Source: Apodemus sylvaticus
Taxonomy: Eukaryota; Chordata; Mammalia; Rodentia; Muridae
Direction of reading: 5' to 3'
Length of the DNA: 64,000 nucleotides
Assembly: GCF_947179515.1 (NCBI RefSeq)
Contig: NC_067474.1
Coordinates: 94,553,324-94,617,323 of the forward strand
In this document: one piece after another, positions 56,291 to 64,000 of the stretch
Layout of the letters: each line of letters opens with the position of its first letter
Numbering within the stretch: position 1 is the stretch's first letter
The notes under the pieces: model-generated
Databases searched by the model: none
Seen by the model: only the letters and a program-made list of their open reading frames with translations
Told to the model about the DNA's origin: nothing
Position numbers and translations under genes: made by a program

Positions 56291-59200
56291 GGACAGTGAA
56301 GACTGTAGTTTGGGACCTCTGACTAGAAGTCTACATAGTGAGAAGTTACTGCAAATTTTGTGAAGATAAAGATGAATTTATCTATCACGACAGTCTATAT
56401 TGAAGACTTTTGCTAGACACATGTACATATGTTAATTTACAATTCTTCTAGTGAAGAGATACTTCACAACTCGTGGGTGGTAGAGGTGGATGATCAGTTG
56501 TAATTCTGACATTTCCATCTTGCCCCTCAGAGCTTCTTTCTCTAAAAGCTTCATTGCTAGATGTTCTCACAAACACCACAGGCACCAAATGTTCCGACCC
56601 AAGCAGGTGACAGGGATGCAGGTCTGGAGACACATCATTGCACAGCCATTGCCTCCGGCACATATTCTGGCTACCATGGGGCCAGAATCCCTTGAATTAA
56701 AATCTTTGAAGCCATGGGCTACAATAAATAATTCCTACCTTGGCATTGTTTATCTAATGTATTTTGTAATATTGCAAAGTAATTAATACAAAGCTAATCT
56801 ATTTTATTCCTCTGAAGACCTTATCAGGAACTTTTGTTTGTATTTTGTTTATGTACTCTCTTGGAATACTGTCTTTATCACAGTACCTATCCGCTCTGAA
56901 TATTTTATGCTCACTTTTAAAAACATTCTTCTGTACACTTGCACATTACCTCTTTCTTCCTTTAGAAATCTGTTAACACATCGCCTCTGAATTAGTATAC
57001 ATCCTGAGTAAGCTTAGCTCTTTCTTTACATTGCCTGATTCATTGCTAGAAATTATCATTTGATTTAACACCATATACTAATTTTCCTATTTGCATATTG
57101 TTCACTTCTTTGTTTGACAAAAAAAAAATAGACTTAGTGAAGGCAGAGCTTTGTCTGTTTTATCCACTATCATATTCTAGTATGTCCAAAGTATCTAGCA
57201 TACAGCAGCTCAAGAGGACTGATGAAATAATAAATGAGCCAACAATTTTCCTTACCTATAACTTACTTTGAAAAATAGCTGCATACCTGTTTAATTTGCT
57301 AATGAAAACAAGCACAACATTCCATCTTTGCCTCTTTTCTATGAGGTGCTTTTTTTTCCTGTGGGACTCAAGGTTTTAGCTGAATGGAAGACCACTTAAA
57401 CACCATTTAATGAGAGGAGTCATTTCCTGCCTAACATCTAATCTGCAAATTAATCTCCCACCGAGTAGAAACATGGACATGGCAATGCCGTCTCTTCCAC
57501 AGTTTTTACATCTGCCTGGGATCATGGACTTATTATTTACTTATCTTGTATCTGCTATCAAAAAGCTGGACAAGAAGCTAGCTGTGGAATGATTTCTGGT
57601 GACAGGTATGTATTGGGAGTCCATCAGGGGGATCTGCTTAAAATGACTCACAGTGAATGTAGAAATAACAATGGATCCGTCTTTCACTTGACAACACTGT
57701 TTAAAATAGCAGTAAAAGTTCCTCAATTTCCCCCTATTCAGAACAAGCATTATGCAGTCCTTTACCTCAGGCAGAAATTTTTTGGCTAAATGTGCATTGA
57801 ACTTTTAAGAATTTGCTCATTCTTGTGGTAGTCAATTTAGCCAAGTTGTAAAAAATTGAAAGATTTTATATGGTGAAGTTTAAATTTTTCACTTCAAAGA
57901 AACAAGGAATACTGTAATCATGGGGAAACATTTCTACTAGTAATAATTGCTGGAGGGAGGAAACACACCCTTCTACAGTGTAAGTAGGTATGGTTCCCAG
58001 CTGCCTATTTCCCATCATTCCCTGTTCTGGAGACACTCTGAGACAGGCTACCAGTGTTTGCTATCATCAGACTTACCTCAAGTCTCTTCCATGTGTTAGA
58101 AAACTATGTCTCTGGTCCTACTCTGTCTGTAATATGCCGTTGTCCAGGGTTCTGTTAACACTGGAAGGGGAGTCTTCATCCTTGAGCAGGTGATGTGGTT
58201 AAAGATCTTTCTCAGTTCTGGTTTCTGGCTATGGAAGTAGGTAGTTAATCTTTGTCCAGTGGTTCAGGAATTAATATGGTATTCCTGAAGTTGTTTACCC
58301 AAATGGATATAGAACAAGTATCTCTGGACTTGATGAAGTAAGACTGTGCCTCTATTTCCAGATGGGGCCTCTATGACTTAGTGTGGAGTTTCATGATGGC
58401 ATTAGCTCTTTTCAGGAAGAAACCCATGAATCCTTTCTTCTCTGTCTCACTGCACCACATGAAGAGACAGCAAGAACTTGTCAAGGAAAGGCTTTCAAAG
58501 GGAAATGAAGGGTTATTAAAATCACCCACTCTTGTGGTTTTTCATATGGTGGTACACACTGACTATTAACCAGTCCTGGTTAGAAATTATTTACTACAAG
58601 ATCTTGAGCAGAGACAGCAAGAACGACAAATGAGCTATAAAAACATGAGTATTTTTAAGTCTTCTCTTGCTCAGCCAGAGCTGAGCTCTTCAGCTCTTCA
58701 GCTCTTCAGCTCTGAGCAAGCTCGCCCTGGCTCATATGCCTGCTGATTTGCTCTTCAACTGTAGGAAAGCACGTATGGTATGCACCTGGACAAATGCACT
58801 CTCCATATACCATTGTGCTGGGAATCCCTGCCTTCACATCTGTCCTGAAAAAGGTGGTGTTATGTCCTTATGACCCTGTAAAACAATCTCATCCTAGAGC
58901 ACATGGTCCAGCTCTGAAAGGCATTTTCTTTGTTTAAAATATTAGTCCTCTGACTTTGTAAGGCTTTGAAATTTTAAGTTCATCCTGACACCATCTTAAA
59001 GGTGTAGTTACTATCAATGTCTTCCTACTGAATGGCCATCCCAGTCCAATTTTATACACGGTTTTTCAGCCAGAACTTACCTAGAAGTGTTTTTCTTCTC
59101 TGCTGAGATGGTGTGTGTGGGGGGGGGGGGGCAGTAGTTGTTAAATTCCTCAATCTTTCTATCAGTTTTCTTTCTCAGATTCTTGTAGGCCTGGGAACTT

Positions 59201-60189
59201 GCCCTGTGTAGCTTTACCTGTGCATTTGTTTTTGCTTTATAACTTCCACTTTCCCAATACCTCAGTGCTCTGTCCAACCGTAGTTAGCATTTCAGTTCCC
59301 AAATTGCAACGTTACAAGAGATAATATGAAGACATGATTCTGATAGGATGTAAACATTAACTTAGGGTTATGTAGTTTCCCCACCTTTGGAACTAAATAT
59401 TAAGCCAAGGAAGTGGGAAACTTGACAGAAGCTTAGCTTTTAGCAGAATTAGATTTCCAGTAAATACTTCTGCTCTTTCCTAGTTCCGTTGATTTTAGTG
59501 AAATGCTCTTACAAACTCAATGTCGGATCAATATAAGTCTTGATAATAGTTAAGAGAAAAGGGTAATTGCAGCCTTAAACTCTCAGCTGAAGTTTCCACT
59601 CAGTATTCAGGAAAATGGAACGTATACTTTGTTATTCTTGATTTTCAAGCCCTTCCCAAAGCAATAGCCATTTATATTGTTTTTAGCTACAAATGATAGA
59701 GTTGGCTTCAGAAATTCTCAAGGTTCCTTCCCACCTCACCTACCACCTCCTCTTTTTTATGAAGTTTGAGAGGCCATGTGCACTGGGAGGACATTTCACA
59801 TAGTGCCCAGACCAGTGCAAAAGTAGGAGGGGTAGGGGGCCCACAGCCGCAGAGAGCTTCTTCCACTGACCATAGAATTTAACATTGGAATGAAGTAGTA
59901 TTTGAAAGTGTCTTTGTAAATGTTATAAATACTGTCCATTTGGGTAAATTTTGTTGCCAGCCGTGGACAGAGTTCTAAAACATGCTTCCATCCTAGAAAT
60001 GACACAGTTTCCTTAAAAATTTTGTTAAATAAATACCCATGCCCTGCCCCAAAATAAAAAAAATAAAAAAAATAAAAACACTGACATGGAAAGATAAAGC
60101 ACAAGCCAGATAAAACATGCCAAACTTTCTGATTTCCTGAATTTATAATTTCTTGCTTTATAATTTTCTTCTTTAAAAATTAATTTGGG
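56291..60189. other. Mostly unassigned DNA
   Basis: No gene or named transposon. Contains three copies of CAGCTCTT at about 58687-58712, a 13-G run at 59119-59131 and A-rich units at 60045-60078. Small frames (60-102 codons) show nothing recognisable. Confidence 0.45.
59119..59131. repeat. Poly-G tract
   Basis: 13 consecutive G preceded by short (GT)n. Confidence 0.95.
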
Positions 60190-60358
60190 GAGTGTGTGTG
60201 TGTGTGTGTGTGTGTGCTCACAAGTGAGCCATTATGGAGGTCAGAGGTCAACCACCTGGAGTCACTGATTTCTTTCCACTATGTGGACCCTGGTGATTAA
60301 ACTCAACAGGCTTGGCAACAAGTGCCTTTAGCTGCTGGGCCATCTCACCTGCTTGGCT
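60190..60358 (-). mobile_element. B3-type tRNA-derived SINE
   Basis: (TG)n at 60194-60216 is the antisense tail; then GGAGGTCAGAGGTCAACC, CCCTGGTGATTAAACTCA (B-box region) and GCTGGGCCATCTCACC (A-box end) in reverse complement. Confidence 0.82.
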
Positions 60359-62331
60359 TTGTAATATGTAATCAATGAATCCAGGCTTCCTTCTGATTCT
60401 TCTCAACTCCTATTGACATTGGCCCTCATGAGGCTCAGATGCTTACTCCTGGCATGTAGGATGAGTGGTGGGCTACATACAGATCTGCTCGTGTTTTTTC
60501 TTGAGCATCTACAGTGATAAGGGGACTCTTGAGTGAAGTTAGTAAACAATGGTAGTAAACCCTGTTTGTCAGATTGAGATCACTATGAAGACAGCAATAA
60601 ATTTCATCTTCTACTTGACTGGAGCATGTTAGGGATCTCAGGAATAGGAGCAGAGAGCTCTATAATTCCCACTGTGATCATAACGGAACAGCAGCCACAC
60701 TTCGAAGTATCCTCATGTGCTAATAATTACTGCCTGTCCGTCATCTTACCACACAAAACAAGCTGCCCCTGTTCTTCACACACCTGTGTATGAAATACTC
60801 CACATGAGTCTGCTAGGTAAAGATTGTGTTTATGTTATTTTGTCTGAATTTGCCACTCGGAGCTGAAAGTAATCACATATTCCACACTCTCTTCCATTTT
60901 CTTTAAATAGTCTATTTATGCTATGAATCAATGGAAGCTATTGTATTTACAATTTACAAATTATGTTTTTCCATAATCTGATGGGTTTTTAAAGTTTGTC
61001 TGGAATTTGAAAAATTGAAGTTAATTTTGAATGTATGGGCTGATTAATTTATGATTATTAATGAGTTTGAAGTCAAACAGATTCATACAACTTTAAGACA
61101 AGAAATCTTCAAAGGAAAAATTTCAGAGTTTTTAGCTTTAACTCAAAATGGAACTAAATTTAATATCAAACTAACAGGTCGTATGTTGTCTAATGATGTA
61201 AAGTTCCAGTAAAACTCATGGCTCATGGTACCTTAAAATACACTTAACACAACATTTTGAAAGGTAGAAATTTATTTTCCTTCATGGGCATTCAGAAATT
61301 ATAGTTGAGCAAATGCATGAATATAAATAGTCTCTTTCTTCTGACTGGAGGTGTTACCATCCACCTGGCTTACTTCCTTCCCAGGTAATTACACAGGCCT
61401 CTTAAAATCACCCCTGATGCTCTAATTAGACACAATCTTCTTTGTTTCCTATTGAAAACTGCTGCCTTGAGTCTTGTTCTGGGTGACTTTCAAGCCCCAG
61501 CCCCTTTCTCAACTTCCTAAGAGTTCTTAAGACTCCTAATGAGTACTATGAGTAACAACTAAGTGGTCTGAAAGGGCTTGGGAGGTGTAATGTCTTACCT
61601 ATCATTTCAGCATCACACCTCTGACATTACACAAGTCTTCTGAAGGCAGCAGAAGTGGAAAAGGAAACAGCACACAGACTATGAGGCCCATGTGCTCATT
61701 TTCCTCTTGGAGTGTCTCATGCATCCTTCTGAGTCTAGAAGAGCTTAGTGCTAGACACTTAGTCACTTTACCAGTGTGACAGTTATTTTATCAATGGAAT
61801 ACCTAATATGGATAAAATGATGGGCAGAATTATCTCAGTCAGCCTAATAAACTATTTTAACTGTGGTTCCAAGGAAGTACCAAAATCAAGAGTAAATTCC
61901 CTTAAAAAGAATGGAGCTAAGCAGAATCTGTGAGGCATTTGCTCACACCTGTGTGGTGGTTTCCTCTAACGTTTTTCCCAGAGCTGTTCAGATGTAACTT
62001 TTCTGGTCCTATAATGTTATAGGAAAACTTCTGGAATTGTATAAAATTAGTTTATAATGTCTGTGTAGAAGCTTATATAAAGTCATTACTCTTTAAAATA
62101 TTCTAGTTATAGTTTTAAAAGCAGCTTCCACAAAGAGAATACATATTAAATGTATGTGTATGTCATAGACTTTTAAATTTACTTACTTCATTGCAGACAT
62201 TTTGAAACTTCACACAAGCTATTGAAAAACAGGTCTACACCATGGGCTCTGGTCACATAATGTGGGCATATATAGATACATAGATATATGGATATATACT
62301 TACATAAAGAGGATATTTATCTATCCAGGAT
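60359..62331. other. AT-rich, unassigned
   Basis: No repeat or gene recognised across about 2 kb. Confidence 0.45.
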
Positions 62332-62360
62332 TTATATATATATATATATATATATATATG
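62332..62360. repeat. (TA)n microsatellite
   Basis: About 14 TA units. Confidence 0.95.
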
Positions 62361-62369
62361 GAACTTATG

Positions 62370-62551
62370 GCCACACTCACAATCTGAACTCAAAACCAAA
62401 CTAGATAGAAACTAAACTATAATGGTAAGATTCAACAATACCCATCAGAAATAGTGGGAATTGTAGTTTTTTTGCAACCTACTTTTAATAAGGGTTCAAC
62501 TTCTCCTGTAGCCCACCACCCAGCAGAGGTAGTGGAAGAGAAAAGTTATCA
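62370..62551 (+). repeat. Direct repeat, copy A
   Basis: Shares with 62877-63052 ACTCACAATCTGAACT, CCATCAGAAATAGTGGGAAT and CTCCTGTAGCCCACCACCCA, in the same order and orientation. Confidence 0.92.
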
Positions 62552-62876
62552 ACTCCTCAAGTCTCTCTAAGAACTGAATGTAATACATTTTCATTTTACA
62601 CACTTTAATTTCACTTTATCATTTATCACTTGATACACTGCATCTGAACCTAACTCTCTGGTTAGGATTCTCTCTTAATGAATGGAGCCTTTGGTAGGAA
62701 TAAACTGGGTTCAGGTTAGACAAGAATCATAAAGTCACTGCCCAATAGGTACAAGAGTCATCCCAGAGGGACACCTGGTCACAGTTGTAAAATTTAGTCC
62801 TCATTTTCCAACAAAACAGAGACATGCTGTGAACATTCACAACCAAATTTCCAGGATTTCAAGGTAGGGGAGCACT

Positions 62877-63052
62877 GGCCTTACTCACAATCTGAACTTC
62901 AAAACCAAACTAGATAGAAACCGTAATGGGAAAATTCAACAATGCCCATCAGAAATAGTGGGAATTTTAGGTTTTTTGCAGCCTACTTTTACTAAGGGTT
63001 CGGCCTCTCCTGTAGCCCACCACCCATCAGAGGTGGTGGAAAAGAAAAGTTG
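62877..63052 (+). repeat. Direct repeat, copy B
   Basis: Second copy of the ~180-bp unit, roughly nine in ten positions identical by eye; starts about 507 bp after copy A starts. Confidence 0.92.
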
Positions 63053-63660
63053 TTAGTGTATATGGGAAGTGGACCTGTTCAGCAACAGTTCTTTGAGGAG
63101 AAAGCTTGATCTTCTCTGGCTGCAGTTTAGTCCCTTGTCAAACACCAAATATGACTCAGCAGCTGCAGACCTCTAGAGCAGGAAGGCAACACACAGGAAC
63201 GGTCAGCTACAGTCCAGTCCTTTCAGCAAGCAGTCACTGGGCATGAACCACCAGTAGCTCTAGTTTAATCCTAAATGAACTATCACAAATCAGCCTAAGG
63301 TGAGGTGGCAGAAGTTGCAAGCTGCCTCAGGAACCTCACAAGCAGTGTTTGGGCGAGTTTCTCTCAATGGCAGTGTTATCACAAGTTGAACTCAACAATG
63401 CTATGTAAGACAAAGCAATACTTGTGTGTCTTTAACAAAGAATAGGAGGCAGAGCAAACCAAACCAATGCTCAGTGCTTATCTGTCACTGACTGTGGAGT
63501 CATGTTTATACTCCTTCAAGTGTCCTTTCATGCGTTTGCTATATCAAAACATCCTTTAACCTGTGTCTGCTTCAGGAAAACATTCTTTCACCTGTGTGGC
63601 CCAGCAAAACATCATTTGACATAACTAACTTTCCAAAGAAACTAGAAGTTTCTACTTTAG
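63053..63660. mobile_element. LTR-like interspersed repeat, family unknown
   Basis: The text continuing from copy B (AGGAGAAAGCTTGATCTTC, GGGCATGAACCACCAGTAGC, AGCAGTGTTTGGGCGAGTTT, GACAAAGCAATACTTGTGTG) looks familiar from rodent genomes as an ERV-derived repeat, but I cannot name it. Confidence 0.4.
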
Positions 63661-64000
63661 GGAACTGGGTTTTCCTAATTAGAAATAACAAAACCATCTA
63701 TACATGTAGCAGTTACTTCTCTGTGAGTCTAAAGTAAGTTCTGCAAATCCCTCCAGGATGTAAAATGGAAGAAAACTGAATCAGGTTTCTCATTGAAATT
63801 CCTCTGCTTCCAGGTGTTTAGAAATGATTTCAAGTCATAAGATTGAAATAGACCAGGACAGGAATATTTTTGAACAATAATCTCTGTCTTCATACATGGC
63901 TAGCATTTGCGTTGTTGTCAACTGCTCTTTAATAACCCCAGGTTTTGGACATTAATCATTTTCATATAACATTACTGGCAAAATTACACTAGCAAACTTC
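63661..64000. other. Unassigned DNA at right edge
   Basis: No repeat or gene recognised. Confidence 0.45.

Overview
This window reads as nuclear DNA from a murid rodent (mouse-like; the species cannot be fixed by eye). The evidence is the repeat content: 7SL-derived B1 SINEs, tRNA-derived B3-type SINEs, a B4-type B1/ID composite, ORR1/MT-like MaLR LTRs, Lx/L1Md-type L1 3' UTRs, many long (GA)n, (CA)n and (AAAG)n arrays, and older eutherian L1M and MIR relics. I find no intact protein-coding gene, tRNA, rRNA, CRISPR array or bacterial-style operon. Every long open frame lies in a repeat, in low-complexity sequence, or has no recognisable domain. The window is best described as an intergenic or deep-intronic stretch. 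Repeat names below come from remembered consensus sequences, not from a search; broad class is firmer than subfamily.

Layout. 1-287: 3' end of a processed RPS6 pseudogene, running off the left edge. 0.3-3.2 kb: AT-rich, unassigned. 3.2-5.5 kb: L1 3' ends and MaLR-like LTR pieces. 6.0 kb: B1 with a clean target-site duplication. 7.4-8.3 kb: two MaLR-type LTRs. 12.6-17.0 kb: two L1 elements with twin-priming-type inversions, the second split by a 1.6-kb LTR-flanked element that itself carries a B1 segment. 17.0-20.0 kb: mostly single-copy, better GC balance, a candidate regulatory region. 20-31 kb: B3, B1, B4 SINEs, old L1 and microsatellites. 32-35 kb: pyrimidine tract followed by single-copy DNA.

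36.4-43.4 kb is a dense LTR/L1 cluster: an inverted old L1, two different minus-strand ERV-type LTRs, four MaLR-type LTRs (one split by an L1 with a 7-bp duplication) and a well-preserved L1 3' UTR. 44.4-44.7 kb holds the best candidate for an undescribed exon: a 309-bp interval bounded by AG and GTAAGA. 46.7-49.8 kb: L1M, a proto-B1 monomer, an LTR-like promoter and two B1s with expanded tails. 49.8-52.9 kb: single-copy, possible conserved non-coding DNA. 53.0-54.6 kb: ERV LTR plus a decayed internal part, same family as the LTR at 38 kb. 54.9-60.4 kb: relic LTR, L1M and B3. 62.4-63.7 kb: a direct repeat inside an LTR-like segment.

There is no set of genes acting together here. The informative content is the insertion history (nesting, inversions, target-site duplications) and a few single-copy blocks that may be regulatory or transcribed. 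I did not find a convincing new biological system.
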